DNA of 64,000 nucleotides from Streptomyces mutabilis (GCF_014649815.1 NZ_BMTT01000013.1:163535-227534), one strand, 5' to 3'; counted from the stretch's first letter, positions 1-8,785 are shown. Translations and numbers: made by a program. Notes: generated by a model from the letters alone, not told the origin.

Positions 1-5
1 AAGGT

Positions 6-791
6 GTGACCTGGGCGCAGGAGGTGGTCCCCATCAACACCACAGACGGAACCTCGCACACCGCCCGCGTGGCCCGCGCCCTGAGCGCCGAGGCCAGTTC
101 GGTCCGGCTTCAGGCGGCCCTGGCGGCCGGCTCGAACCCCGACCCTGACTTCCTGGAGACGCTCGTCGAGCGGTGCGCGGTCGAGCCGGACTTCTTCGTG
201 CGGGACATGCTCTCCTGGGCGCTGACCCGGCTCCCACCGGAGGCCACCCTGCCCCGGATCCGGCGGGAACTCGGCTCCGGGCGCGCGCAGGCCCGCAGCC
301 AGGCGCTGCACACGCTGTCCAAGATCGGGAGCAGGAGCGCGTGGGCGTTCATCACACGCGGGATGCTGCGCGACGCCGACGACGAGGTCGCGCGGACCGC
401 GTGGCGCGTCGCCGTCGTCCTCGTGCCCGAAGAGGAGAAGGAGGACCTGGCCGGCGAGCTGGCCCGACAGCTCGGCCGCGGTGACCGCGAGGTGCGGCTG
501 AGCCTGAGCCGGGCCCTCATCGACCTCGGTGACGTGACCGGGCCCGCCCTGGAGAAGGCGGCGGCGCGCCCCGATCCGGTGGTGGCCGCGCACGCCCGTG
601 CCACCGAACTGCTCAGGCAGAACCCGGAGGCCGGCTTCGACGCGGCCGTCGAGGAGGCGAAGCGAGTCGTCGCGCTCGGTCCCGAACGCGCCGCCGCCTC
701 CGTCGCAGAAGCCGGAGCCGAAGAAGCCGCGGGAGCCGGAGAAGCCGTGGAGATCGCGAAGGCCGGGGAGACGCGGAGTGCTGATCGGTGA
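6..791 (+). CDS. HEAT-repeat protein
   Basis: A 261-residue soluble protein starting at GTG with an AAGG-type ribosome site at the very edge of the window. From about residue 20 to 200 it is made of Ala/Leu/Arg-rich helical repeats of the HEAT/PBS-lyase type (for example 'LSWALTRLPPE', 'ALHTLSKIGS', 'LSLSRALIDLGD'). The C-terminal 50 residues are Ala/Glu-rich and probably disordered. HEAT arrays are protein-binding scaffolds and no catalytic motif is visible. The stop overlaps the GTG start of the MerR/HEAT gene by 14 bases, so the two are very likely co-translated and may work as a pair. The specific role is unknown. Confidence 0.85.
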   Translation: MTWAQEVVPINTTDGTSHTARVARALSAEASSVRLQAALAAGSNPDPDFLETLVERCAVEPDFFVRDMLSWALTRLPPEATLPRIRRELGSGRAQARSQALHTLSKIGSRSAWAFITRGMLRDADDEVARTAWRVAVVLVPEEEKEDLAGELARQLGRGDREVRLSLSRALIDLGDVTGPALEKAAARPDPVVAAHARATELLRQNPEAGFDAAVEEAKRVVALGPERAAASVAEAGAEEAAGAGEAVEIAKAGETRSADR

Positions 792-1803
792 AGTGGCCCG
801 CCGCTCGGGGGTGAGCCCCCGGATGCTGCGGCACTACGACGCCCTGGGCCTGGTGCGGCCGACCGGTCGCACCGTCGGCGGCTACCGCGAGTACTCGGCC
901 GAGGACGTCCGCAGGATCTTCCACGTGGAGAGCCTGCGGTCCCTCGGGCTGTCCCTCAAGCAGATCGGACGCGCGCTGGAGGATCCGGCCTTCTCGCCGT
1001 CCGCCCTGGTCGGCGACCTCATCCGGTGGACGCAGGACCGCCTGGAACGGGAGCAGGAACTGCTGGAGCGGCTCCGCGCGATCGAAGCGTCGGCGCCCGC
1101 CGGCTGGCGGGACGTCCTGCACGTCGTCGAGCTCATGCGCGGACTCGACTCGACCAGCGCCGCGCGCAGGCAGCGCACCGTCCTGGTACGTCCGGAGGGT
1201 GCCGCAGTGCCTGCCGAACTGCTGGCCGGGGCGGTGCTGTCCGAGCCCGACCCCGTCGTCGCGGGCGCCCTGCGATGGGCGCTGGCCCGGTCGGACGGCG
1301 ACGGCCTCGCGACCCTGGTGGCGGGCCTGCACTCGGACGACACCGGCGTCCGGCGGCGTGCCGTCCTGGCGATCGCCGCGATGCCAGATGCTCCGGGGGT
1401 GGCCGAGGTGCTCACGGACGCGCTCGGGGACGCGGACCCGACGGTGCGCAGACACGCCGCGCTGGCGCTGGGCGGGCGAGGCGCGACCGCGGCCGTGCCG
1501 ACGCTCGTGGGCATGGTGGTCGAGGGGACCAATGACGTCGAGGCGGCGGAAATCCTGGGGACGCTGTCCCGGGACCCCGAGTGTGCGGAGCGGATCACGG
1601 CCGCCCTGGTCGACGAACTCGCGGCGCCCACCGCCGACTCCGCGACGCGGATCCGCCTCGCCCAGGCGCTGGTGGAGCTGTCGGGGGACGGCCCGTCGGC
1701 GGTCCTGCGCCGGCTGGCCCGGGACGACGACCGCGCCGTCGCCCTCGTCGCGTCGGCCTTCGTGGGGCTCCTGGAGGAGCGCTCCTCCGAAGACCGGGCG
1801 TGA
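778..1803 (+). CDS. MerR-family regulator with C-terminal HEAT repeats
   Basis: I start this gene at the GTG at 778 (341 residues) because the MerR fold begins there ('LIGEVARRSGVSPRMLRHYD') and a GGGGAG site lies just upstream. The open frame extends further 5' only as a shadow of the preceding gene. Residues 1-70 are the winged helix-turn-helix with the usual 'GYREYSAEDV' wing. Residues 75-110 form the dimerisation coiled coil ('DRLEREQELLERLRAIE'). Residues 140-335 are HEAT-type repeats in place of a metal- or drug-binding pocket. MerR proteins untwist promoters with long -35/-10 spacers. The HEAT tail, shared with the overlapping upstream gene, suggests a protein or large ligand is sensed. 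Targets are unknown. Confidence 0.85.
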   Translation: MLIGEVARRSGVSPRMLRHYDALGLVRPTGRTVGGYREYSAEDVRRIFHVESLRSLGLSLKQIGRALEDPAFSPSALVGDLIRWTQDRLEREQELLERLRAIEASAPAGWRDVLHVVELMRGLDSTSAARRQRTVLVRPEGAAVPAELLAGAVLSEPDPVVAGALRWALARSDGDGLATLVAGLHSDDTGVRRRAVLAIAAMPDAPGVAEVLTDALGDADPTVRRHAALALGGRGATAAVPTLVGMVVEGTNDVEAAEILGTLSRDPECAERITAALVDELAAPTADSATRIRLAQALVELSGDGPSAVLRRLARDDDRAVALVASAFVGLLEERSSEDRA

Positions 1804-1826
1804 TCCACTGATCGTGGACCCGGAGG

Positions 1827-2594
1827 GTGACGCACAATCGAGTGACGCCCGGGGAGAGGTACGCGCCGATGGTGGACGCCGACGCCGCGGTGCTCGACGA
1901 CCCGGTGGGGCAGTCGCTCCACGGGCGCCACGCGAGACCCGCCCGTCGGTGCGGCCGGGCCGGCGGGTACCTGCCGGAAGTCGCAACCTTCTCGGCGCTG
2001 TCCGTGGCCGGGGCGCGACGGCGGGGGCGGAGACGGACGCCACGGCGTGGGCCGACCTCGCCCGGCCGCTCGGGCCGGGGCAGGTCGCCGACATGTTCAG
2101 TTCGCCGGCGACCCCACCGCCGGACCGGAAGCCGGTCTTCGAGTCCGAGATGGAGGGCCGTCAGATGATCCGGCCCGGTACCGGACGGTTCGCCCGGACG
2201 GAGGATGAGACCGGCATGGTCGAACGGGGCGCGGACGACGTGCCGGAGATACTCGGACTCGTCGACGGGACTGGGCCGGGACCGTTCTGGGCGCGCACCC
2301 GCGAACTGCACCTACCCGGGCATCCGGCACGAGGGCACGCTGGTGGCGATGGCGGGCGAACGGCTGCGGCCTGAGGGGTGGACGGAGATCAGCGCCGTCT
2401 GCACCGCTCCGGAAGCACGCGGGCGTGGCTACGCCGCCCGGCTGGTCGGTGCGCTCGCGGCGCGCGTCACGGCGCGCGGCGAACGGCCCTTCCTGCACGT
2501 GGCGGAGGCGAGCACCGCCGCGATCGCCCCCTACGCAGGGCTGGGGTTCGAGACCCGCGCGGAAGTGACCTACCGGGGGTTCCGCGCTCCGTGA
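1827..2594 (+). pseudogene. GNAT (FR47-like) acetyltransferase, frameshifted
   Basis: Pieces of one FR47-like GNAT N-acetyltransferase are spread over two frames. The N-terminal part ('VLDDPVGQSLHGRHA', 'YLPEVATFSAL') and the C-terminal catalytic part ('GTLVAMAGERLRPEGWTEIS', acetyl-CoA loop 'EARGRGYAARL') are in one frame. The middle ('TAWADLARPLGPGQVADMF', 'ADDVPEILGLVDGTGPGPF') is in another. At least two compensating shifts are needed, near 2000 and near 2310. The start is uncertain (GTG 1827, GTG 1842 or ATG 1869). A short C-terminal product could still be made from ATG 2205, but it would lack the first half of the fold. Sequencing error is an alternative explanation for either shift. 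Confidence 0.7.
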
Positions 2595-2639
2595 CGGCTG
2601 CCCCTCAGCGGCCGACCGGCTCCCCGGACCGCCCGGTGT

Positions 2640-3608
2640 TCAGCGGCCGATCAACTCCGCGAACCGCCTCGCGTCGACGTTCCCTCCCGAGGCGATGACG
2701 CCGACCCGGCGCGGGCGGTGTTCCAGGCGCCCGGCCATGAGCGCGGCCAGGGCGGTGGCGCCGCTCGGTTCGAGGACGATCTTCAGGCGTTCGAAGGCGA
2801 AGCGCATGGCCGCGACGATCTCGTCGTCGCCGACGAGGGCGATCGCGTCGACCAGGCGCCGGTTGACGGTGAAGGTGATCTCGCCGGGGGTGGGCAGGGC
2901 CTGACCGTCGGCGATGGTGCGGGGGACGGGAATGGTCACGCGTTCGCCCCGGTCCAAGGAGCGTTTGGTGTCGTCGCCCGCCTCCGGCTCCACGCCGACC
3001 ACCCGGATACCGGAATGGAGGGCCTTGGCGGCGGTGGCGCTGCCGGCGACGAGTCCGCCGCCGCCGACGGGGACCACGAGGGCGTCGAGCGCGCCGGTCT
3101 CCTCGAGGAGTTCCAGGGCGGCGGTGCCCTGGCCGGCGATGACGTGCGGATGGTCGTACGGCGGGATGAGGGCGAGGCCCCGTTCATCGGCGAGGGCTTC
3201 GCCGAGGGCGGTGCGGTCCTGGGTGTAGCGGTCGTAGGTGACGATCTCCGCGCCGTAGCCGGCGGTGGCCTCCCGCTTGGCGCGCGGGGCGTCCTCGGGC
3301 ATGAGGACGACCGCCGTCGTGCCCAGCTCCCGGGCGGCCAGCGCGACCGCCTGGGCGTGGTTCCCGGAGGAGTACGCGGCGATACCCCTGGCCAGCTGCC
3401 CGGCGGGGAGCCGGGAGGCGGCGTTGTAGGCCCCGCGGATCTTGAAGGCGCCGACGCGCTGGAAGTTCTCGCACTTGACGAACACCTCGGCGCCGACCAG
3501 GGCGTCGAGGGTGCGGGAGGTGAGGACCGGGGTGCGGTGTGCGATGCCGGCGAGACGTGCGGCGGCGTCCTGGACGTCGGCGAAGGCGACGGGCAGTGCG
3601 GCGGTCAT
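2640..3608 (-). CDS. Threonine/serine dehydratase (PLP-dependent)
   Basis: A 322-residue fold-type II PLP enzyme. It has the Schiff-base lysine in 'GAFKIRGA' (Lys56), the substrate loop 'SSGNHAQ' near residue 82, and the phosphate-binding glycine loop 'VPVGGGGL' near 180. It has no C-terminal ACT domain, so it resembles the short catabolic threonine ammonia-lyases (threonine to 2-oxobutyrate and ammonia) or serine dehydratases, not feedback-regulated IlvA. A serine or threo-3-hydroxyaspartate activity cannot be excluded. Ten bases separate its start from the DeoR remnant, which was probably once its regulator or operon partner. Confidence 0.9.
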   Translation of the reverse strand: MTAALPVAFADVQDAAARLAGIAHRTPVLTSRTLDALVGAEVFVKCENFQRVGAFKIRGAYNAASRLPAGQLARGIAAYSSGNHAQAVALAARELGTTAVVLMPEDAPRAKREATAGYGAEIVTYDRYTQDRTALGEALADERGLALIPPYDHPHVIAGQGTAALELLEETGALDALVVPVGGGGLVAGSATAAKALHSGIRVVGVEPEAGDDTKRSLDRGERVTIPVPRTIADGQALPTPGEITFTVNRRLVDAIALVGDDEIVAAMRFAFERLKIVLEPSGATALAALMAGRLEHRPRRVGVIASGGNVDARRFAELIGR

Positions 3609-3618
3609 GGTCGGGTCC

Positions 3619-3912
3619 CTAGGGTCGGTGGGAGCGGCGGACGGGTCGGGGCCGAGGCCCTTCTCGGGAGGAGGCCGGTGCCCTCCCGGTGCGCTGGCGC
3701 AGGAACGCTGCCGGATGCGCGTTGAGCGCCATCGCAGCGCCGTAGGCGCGGGCGAGCCGGGCGTCGGCGGTGAGCCGGGCGAAGTCGCGGCGGATGGTGG
3801 AGGCGGTCACCCCGAGGTGCCGGGACAGCTCCTCCACGCTGGCCAGGCCGGTCGTGGTGGCGAGTCTGAGGATCTCCTCGCGCCGAGCCTGGGATCCGAT
3901 GGGCGGCATCAA
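3619..3912 (-). pseudogene. DeoR-family regulator, truncated to its DNA-binding half
   Basis: 97 residues. Residues 8-70 form a classical DeoR winged helix-turn-helix ('RREEILRLATTTGLASVEEL', 'LGVTASTIRRDFARL'). The family continues for about 150 more residues with a sugar-phosphate sensor domain, but here the frame runs into an Arg/Pro-rich tail and stops. It is therefore a remnant or at most a stand-alone DNA-binding fragment. It lies between the dehydratase gene and a PdxA-like remnant, all on the same strand. DeoR regulators are known to accompany PdxA2/four-carbon-acid-kinase genes, which fits a decayed catabolic locus. Confidence 0.65.
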
Positions 3913-3933
3913 GTGTCCTTCGCGGTACGTGAG

Positions 3934-4215
3934 TCAAGTGCCCTTCGCTGAACGGGGTTTCAGCGAGCGGTGGACGGCCTGCCGCAGCGCCTCGATCATG
4001 CTACCGGGCTCGGCCTTGCCCGTACCGGCGATGACGAAGGCCGGGCCGTGGTCCACGGATGTGGGGTCACCGGGAGGCCGGCGGTGAGACTGACGCCCGC
4101 CTCGATGCCGAGCACCGTGTGGCCCGCCTTCTTCCTCCGGGTCCAGTCGCCCGTGCCGACGGTGCAGATCGGCGGCGGCGTCTTCCTGCTGGTCGTGGTC
4201 TCGCCGTCCGGCGCC
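3934..4215 (-). pseudogene. PdxA-family dehydrogenase remnant (C-terminal part)
   Basis: Two frames on this strand together give the C-terminus of a PdxA/PdxA2-type dehydrogenase. One frame reads 'GHTVLGIEAGVSLTAGLPV'. After a shift near 4065 another reads 'TSVDHGPAFVIAGTGKAEPG' and ends 'SMIEALRQAVH...' at a TGA at 3934-3936. Conserved family motifs are 'GxNxTxGLPxxRTSxDHG' and 'AFDIAGTG'. A 'HDQ' triplet occurs upstream at about 4190, again in the second frame. Most of the gene is missing. PdxA2 (4-phosphothreonate dehydrogenase) is usually next to DeoR regulators, as here. Identification rests on motif memory and not on a search. Confidence 0.55.
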
Positions 4216-4402
4216 CGCGGCACACCGGAGTGGCGGCTCGCTTCCACACCGATTTCGTGGCTGACCGACGCGCTCGTCGTCAGCAGCGCCGCGATCCTGT
4301 ACGTCGGCGTCTACCGAGTACTGGAGACGGTCGGCGTGGTGACGGAGTGACGCTCCGGGGCCCTAAGGCTTGCTTCCCGCCGTACGGGAAACCTGAGGCG
4401 CC

Positions 4403-5752
4403 ATGGCGAGACTCGAAACCCGACCCCCGGCGGACACCCCCGGCAGTCCCGCGCTCAAACGCGCGCTGACCACTCCGCTGCTGTACTTCTTCATCCTCGG
4501 CGACGTCCTCGGCGCCGGCGTCTACGTCCTGGTCGGACAGGTGGCCGCCGACGCCGGGGGAGCGGTGTGGGTGCCGCTGGCCGTCGCGCTGCTGCTGGCG
4601 ATGCTGACCGCCGCCTCCTACGCCGAGCTGGCGACGAAGTACCCCCGCGCGGGCGGCGCCTCCCACTACGCCACCCGCGCCTTCGGGCCGTTCGCCGGGT
4701 TCGTCGCAGGCTTCTGCATGCTGGCCGCCGGCATCGTCTCCGTGGCCGCGCTGGCCCGCGGCTTCGGCGGCGACTACCTGTCGGAGTTCGTGACCCTGCC
4801 CGTGGGCCTCGTCGCCGTGCTGTTCCTCGCCGTGCTGGCGCTGGTCAACGCCCGGGGCATCAAGGAGTCCACCCGGGCCAACGTCGCCGCCACCGTCGTC
4901 GAGGTCGGCGGCCTCCTGGTCATCGTCGCCCTCGGTGGCTGGCTGCTGCTGCGGGGTGACGGCGACGTGGGGCGGCTGGGACAGCTGGGCACACCGGAGA
5001 AGGGGGCCGCGGCGGCCGTACTGAGCGGTTCCGTGCTGGCGTACTACTCCTTCGTCGGCTTCGAGACCTCGGTGAACGTCGCCGAGGAGACGCGCGACCC
5101 CCGCCGCTCCTACCCGCGTGCCCTGTTCGGCGCCCTCGCCACCGCCGGCGCCGTGTACGTGCTGGTGGGCGTCGCCGCGTCGGTCGCCGTCCCGACGGCC
5201 CGGCTGGCGGGGTCGAGCGGACCGCTGCTGGAGGTCGTCGAGGAGGCCGGCGGTGTGTCGACCCGCTTGTTCAGCGCCATCGCCCTCGTCGCGGTGGCGA
5301 ACGGGGCGCTGCTCACCGGCATCATGTCCTCCCGCCTGGCCTACGGCATGGCCAAGGACGGGTTGCTGCCCGCCGCGCTGACCAAGGTGCTGCCGGGCCG
5401 CCGCACGCCGTGGGCCGCGATCGCGGTCACGACCCTGCTGTCGATGCTCCTCGCCCTCACCGGCAGCGTCGCCACCCTGGCGTCCACCCTGGTCCTCCTG
5501 CTGCTCGTGGTCTTCCTCATGGTCAACACGGCCGTACTCGTCCTGCGCCGCGACGACCGCGGCGAGGCGGACCACTTCCGGGCGCCGACCGTGCTCCCCG
5601 TGCTGGGCGCGGCCTCCTGCGTCGCGCTCGCCACGCAGATCGAGGCGGAGGTGTGGCTGCGCGGACTGCTGGTGGTGGCCGTCGGAACGGTGCTGGCCGC
5701 ACTCGCCGCCGTACGGCGGGGCGGACGGGCGCGCGGGGGCGGGCGCGAGTAG
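4403..5752 (+). CDS. APC-superfamily amino acid permease
   Basis: 449 residues with about 12 hydrophobic segments and the APC signature at the first helix ('PLLYFFILGDVLGAGVYVLVG', residues 24-44, reading 'GDVLGAGVY'). Other family features are 'YAELATKYPRAGG' after helix 2 and 'SFVGFETSVNVAEETRDPRR' near residue 220, the conserved cytosolic loop. It is an inner-membrane amino acid/proton symporter or exchanger. The substrate cannot be read from sequence. It begins about 50 bases after a gene-poor stretch and ends convergently with cbiO, so it is probably monocistronic. Confidence 0.9.
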   Translation: MARLETRPPADTPGSPALKRALTTPLLYFFILGDVLGAGVYVLVGQVAADAGGAVWVPLAVALLLAMLTAASYAELATKYPRAGGASHYATRAFGPFAGFVAGFCMLAAGIVSVAALARGFGGDYLSEFVTLPVGLVAVLFLAVLALVNARGIKESTRANVAATVVEVGGLLVIVALGGWLLLRGDGDVGRLGQLGTPEKGAAAAVLSGSVLAYYSFVGFETSVNVAEETRDPRRSYPRALFGALATAGAVYVLVGVAASVAVPTARLAGSSGPLLEVVEEAGGVSTRLFSAIALVAVANGALLTGIMSSRLAYGMAKDGLLPAALTKVLPGRRTPWAAIAVTTLLSMLLALTGSVATLASTLVLLLLVVFLMVNTAVLVLRRDDRGEADHFRAPTVLPVLGAASCVALATQIEAEVWLRGLLVVAVGTVLAALAAVRRGGRARGGGRE

Positions 5753-5861
5753 CCGGGCGGCGGCGAGAGGCTGGACGTCGTTGCGCCGTGCCGTGCCGTT
5801 CAGCCGGCCTGGACGACGCAGCCCAGCGCGAGCGGCGCGAGGATTGCCTCGAAGCCGCCCG

Positions 5862-6722
5862 TCACTCGGCCGCCGCGGTCAGCGCGGCCAGCTCCTCGGC
5901 GGTGCGCGGGCCCGCCGCCGAGTCCGCCAGCAGCCCCCGCGCGCGCAGCACCCGGGCCGCCGCCACGCCCCACGGCAGGCGCAGCCCGGCCCGCCGCAGC
6001 GACTCGGTGCGGGCAAGCGTCGAGGCCGTCGGGCCGGTGTGCACGCCGGTCGGGGTGAGCAGCGCGGCGTCGTCGGACCAGCGCAGGGCGAGGTCGACGT
6101 CGTGGGTGGCCATCACCACCGTGGTGCCGCCCGCGCGCAGCCCGTCCAGGGTGGCGAGCAGCCGCTCCTGCCCGTCCGGGTCGAGCCCGGCGGTCGGCTC
6201 GTCCAGGATCAGCACCCGGGGCCGCATCGCCACCGCACCGGCGATCGCGGCCCGCTTGCGCTGCCCGTAGGACAGCAGGTGGGTGGGCCGGTCGGCCAGC
6301 GCGGTGATGTCCAGCGCGGCGAGCGCGTCGTCCACCCGGGAGCGGACCTCCGCGTCGGACAGGCCCAGGTTCAGCGGCCCGAAGGACACGTCCTGCGCCA
6401 CGGACGCCGCGAAGAGCTGGTCGTCCGGATCCTGCACCACCAGCTGCACGGTGGTCCGCAGCCGGGTCAGGCCCCTGCGGTCGTACGTCACCGGCTCACC
6501 GTCGACCGTCAACCGCCCGGCGCGCGGCCGGAGTCCGCCGCTGAGCAGCCGCATCAGCGTGGTCTTGCCGCTGCCGTTGCGCCCCAGCAGCGCCAGGGCG
6601 CGCCCCTCGCGCACCGCGAAGTCCAGGCCGGTGAGCACGTCCGGCCCCTCCTCGTACGCGAAGGACGCGCCCCGCAGGGCGACCGGGGCAGGGGGGTGCG
6701 GTGACTGCGCCGGTTCGCTCAT
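5862..6722 (-). CDS. cbiO: Energy-coupling factor ABC transporter ATPase (cobalt, CbiO)
   Basis: 286 residues. Walker A is 'GRNGSGKTT' (about 47-55), then a Q-loop, ABC signature 'LSYGQRKRAAIAGAV', Walker B 'VLILDEPTAGLD' and H-loop 'ATHD'. It is the ATP-hydrolysing subunit that powers the cobalt ECF transporter at the cytoplasmic face. It is the last gene of the cbiM-N-Q-O operon, and its start overlaps the end of cbiQ by four bases (ATGA type). Only one A-component is present, so it presumably works as a homodimer. Expression should follow the cobalamin riboswitch in front of cbiM. Confidence 0.95.
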   Translation of the reverse strand: MSEPAQSPHPPAPVALRGASFAYEEGPDVLTGLDFAVREGRALALLGRNGSGKTTLMRLLSGGLRPRAGRLTVDGEPVTYDRRGLTRLRTTVQLVVQDPDDQLFAASVAQDVSFGPLNLGLSDAEVRSRVDDALAALDITALADRPTHLLSYGQRKRAAIAGAVAMRPRVLILDEPTAGLDPDGQERLLATLDGLRAGGTTVVMATHDVDLALRWSDDAALLTPTGVHTGPTASTLARTESLRRAGLRLPWGVAAARVLRARGLLADSAAGPRTAEELAALTAAAE

Positions 6723-7468
6723 GACAGCGGTCCTTCCAGTACGAGGGTGAGGGCGGCCAGCGCCGCCAGCAGCGCGACGCTCGCCGCCGTGAACGGCACC
6801 GACACGCGCGTCTCGGGCACCAGCACGCGCAGGGTCCCGTCGTAGCCGCGCCCGGCGAGCCCGGACTGGAGCCGCGCCGCCCGGTCGAAGGCCCGCACGA
6901 ACGCCGTGGCCCCCAGCCCGCCGAGCGACCGCCAGGCGGCGGCCCGGGTGGTGTGCCCCAGCCGCGCCGCCTGCGCCTGACGCACCCGGCGCACGGAGTC
7001 CAGCAACAGGAAACTCATCCGGTACGTCACCAGGGCCACGTCCACCACCGGCGCGGGCACCCCGGCCCGCACCAACCGGGGCAGCAGGTCGGACACGGGC
7101 GTGGTGAACGCGAACAGCAGCATTCCGAGCGAGGCCGCCGAGGTGCGCAGCAGCAGCTCACCCGCGCGCTCCGGTCCGCCGTCCGCCGCCGCGAGGAACC
7201 CGCCCGGACCCCCGACCCGCACGAGCAGCGGCAGCGCCCCCGTCACACAGAAGCCCAGCGGCACCCGGTATGCCCGCCACAGCCGCCGCCACGGCACACC
7301 CGCCGGGCCGAGCAGCACGGTGAGCGCCGCCACCAGCACCAGCGCCGCGCCCGGCCAGGGCGGCAGCGAGATCGCCAACACGGTCAGACCCAGCCCCAGC
7401 ACGGCCTTGTCCACGGGATGCCGGCGGCGCCAGCGACTGCTGTGCGCCGCGGCGTCGATCGGCAGCAC
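6719..7468 (-). CDS. cbiQ: Cobalt ECF transporter T component CbiQ
   Basis: 249 residues starting at GTG directly after the cbiN stop (TGA-GTG). It has several transmembrane helices ('VLGLGLTVLAISLPPWPGAAL', 'LLFAFTTPVSDLLPRLVRAG') and the Ala-Arg-Gly coupling motifs characteristic of T components ('RRVRQAQAARLGHT' and 'SGLAGRGYDG'). These cytosolic helices contact the ATPase and transmit nucleotide-driven motion to CbiM. It is the third gene of the riboswitch-controlled cobalt-uptake operon supplying cobalamin synthesis. Confidence 0.93.
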   Translation of the reverse strand: MLPIDAAAHSSRWRRRHPVDKAVLGLGLTVLAISLPPWPGAALVLVAALTVLLGPAGVPWRRLWRAYRVPLGFCVTGALPLLVRVGGPGGFLAAADGGPERAGELLLRTSAASLGMLLFAFTTPVSDLLPRLVRAGVPAPVVDVALVTYRMSFLLLDSVRRVRQAQAARLGHTTRAAAWRSLGGLGATAFVRAFDRAARLQSGLAGRGYDGTLRVLVPETRVSVPFTAASVALLAALAALTLVLEGPLS

Positions 7469-7882
7469 TCAGTTCCCTCCGGTGGAGTTCACCCCGCGGG
7501 AGCTCCCTCCGGAGGAGTCTCCCCCAGGGAAGTCCTCCTCGGGGGCATCCGCCGCGGGGAAGTGCCTCGGCGTCGCCGACGCCCGCTCCTCGCCCTGCCG
7601 GCGCCCCCGGCGCAGCCCGAAGTAGTAGGCCAGCACGCCCGCGCCGATCGCGGCCTGCAGGGCGAACAGTGCCGACTCGATCTCCCCGGACGGAGGTTCG
7701 TACAGCGGGGAGAACCACGGCTCGTAGTCCGGTTCGATCTCGGTGATCGCCGTCTCCGCCTCCGCATCGGCACCGGCGAACGGCTCCTCCTTGTGGTCGC
7801 CGAGCCCCAGCACCAGCGGCAGCACCGCGAGCGCCGCCACGGCGAGCAGCAGCAGGGCGTTGATCCTCGCGTTGCGGCTCAT
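7469..7882 (-). CDS. cbiN: Cobalt transporter accessory subunit CbiN (PDGLE-type)
   Basis: 137 residues from ATG at 7882; the open frame upstream is a shadow of cbiM. One N-terminal hydrophobic helix ('[20 protein letters not shown]') is followed by an acidic extracytoplasmic stretch, a second hydrophobic helix ('[21 protein letters not shown]') and a Gly/Ser-rich tail. This two-helix layout and the position between cbiM and cbiQ identify CbiN, which helps load Co2+ into CbiM. The tail rich in 'GGDSSGG' is longer than I expect for CbiN and may be a local expansion. The start overlaps the cbiM stop. Confidence 0.9.
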   Translation of the reverse strand: MSRNARINALLLLAVAALAVLPLVLGLGDHKEEPFAGADAEAETAITEIEPDYEPWFSPLYEPPSGEIESALFALQAAIGAGVLAYYFGLRRGRRQGEERASATPRHFPAADAPEEDFPGGDSSGGSSRGVNSTGGN

Positions 7883-8574
7883 CGGGCCACCGCCTGCTTC
7901 TCGGTCCGCGTCTTGGTCAGCAGCACGCCCAGCCGGGTCAGTTCGCCCTTGCTGGACTGCACCAGCAACCGCATCACGATCACCGTGAGCAGGCCCTCGC
8001 TCACCGCCAGCGGGATCTGCGTCACGGCGAAGACGGCCCCGAACTTGCCGAGCGCGCCCGGGAACCCGCTGATCGGGTCGGGGAAGGCGAGCGCCAGCTG
8101 CACGCTGGTGATGCAGTACGTCGACAGGTCGGCGACGAACGCGCCGGCGAACACGGTGACCATCAGCGGCACGTCGTACCGGCGCAGCAGCCGGTAGACG
8201 CCGTATCCGGCCCAGGGGCCGGCGATCGCCATCGAGAAGACGTTGGCGCCGAGCGTGGTCAGCCCGCCGTGCGCGAGCAGCAGCGCCTGGAAGAGCAGGG
8301 TGATGGTGCCCAGCACCGCCATGACCGGCGGGCGGAACAGGATCGCGCCCAGACCGGTGCCGGTCGGGTGCGAACAACTCCCGGTGACAGAGGGCAGTTT
8401 CAGGGCCGACAGGACGAACGTGAAGGCTCCGGAGGCGCCGAGGAGCAAGGTGCTCTCCGGGTGCTCCCTGACCTCGCGGGTGAGTGACCGTGCTCCGTGG
8501 ACGACGAACGGCGCGGACGCGACACCCCAGGCGATCGCGTGCGCCGGTGGCAGAAAGCCCTCGGCTATGTGCAT
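7879..8574 (-). CDS. cbiM: Cobalt-specific S component CbiM
   Basis: 231 residues. I start it at the ATG at 8574 because mature CbiM must begin 'MHIAEGF': the N-terminal Met-His and His2 coordinate Co2+. The protein has several transmembrane helices and the family motif '[21 protein letters not shown]' around residues 58-78. It binds cobalt and gives the ECF transporter its specificity. The first gene of cbiMNQO, it has a cobalamin riboswitch ending about 45 bases upstream, so high adenosylcobalamin should switch the operon off. Confidence 0.95.
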   Translation of the reverse strand: MHIAEGFLPPAHAIAWGVASAPFVVHGARSLTREVREHPESTLLLGASGAFTFVLSALKLPSVTGSCSHPTGTGLGAILFRPPVMAVLGTITLLFQALLLAHGGLTTLGANVFSMAIAGPWAGYGVYRLLRRYDVPLMVTVFAGAFVADLSTYCITSVQLALAFPDPISGFPGALGKFGAVFAVTQIPLAVSEGLLTVIVMRLLVQSSKGELTRLGVLLTKTRTEKQAVAR

Positions 8575-8614
8575 GACTCGGCAGACCCTCTCCAGCACCT
8601 CGTGGATGGACGAC

Positions 8615-8785
8615 GCGCCTTGGCCGGTCTCCTGGCTTACGGGTACCACCGCCCGTGCTCCGCCTTCCCGGGTCACGCATGACCCAGTGGCTGCCCGCGA
8701 GGGCCGGAGCCGGACTTCCCGATTCACAGTGGCGAGGGCCGCACCGGCATCACACCGGATTTCCCGTTCACCAAGGCGTGATGAC
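8615..8785 (-). promoter_or_regulatory. Cobalamin (B12) riboswitch
   Basis: Read on the minus strand, the leader shows the class hallmarks in order: a 'GGTGAACGGGAA' start near 8775, then 'CCGGTGTGATGCCGGTGCGG', then 'CCTCGCCACTGTGA'. It ends with the B12 box 'AGCCAGGAGACCGGCC' at about 8622-8638. It sits directly upstream of cbiM. Cobalamin-bound aptamers of this class repress transport or synthesis genes. Exact ends are estimated. Confidence 0.92.

Noticed and set aside
3970-4350. A plus-strand frame with two hydrophobic stretches that could be a small membrane protein
   Set aside because: Its first half is antisense to the PdxA remnant and I could not find a family or a clear ribosome site; left out, but the second half (4240-4350) is not otherwise explained.
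4280-5575. A 431-codon minus-strand frame opposite the APC permease gene
   Set aside because: Gln/Gly/Arg/His-rich shadow translation of a membrane-protein gene; no motif and no ribosome site.
7469-8680. Long minus-strand frame that would fuse an N-terminal extension to CbiN
   Set aside because: The upstream part is a shadow of cbiM and of the riboswitch; CbiN starts naturally at 8 kb side ATG 7882.
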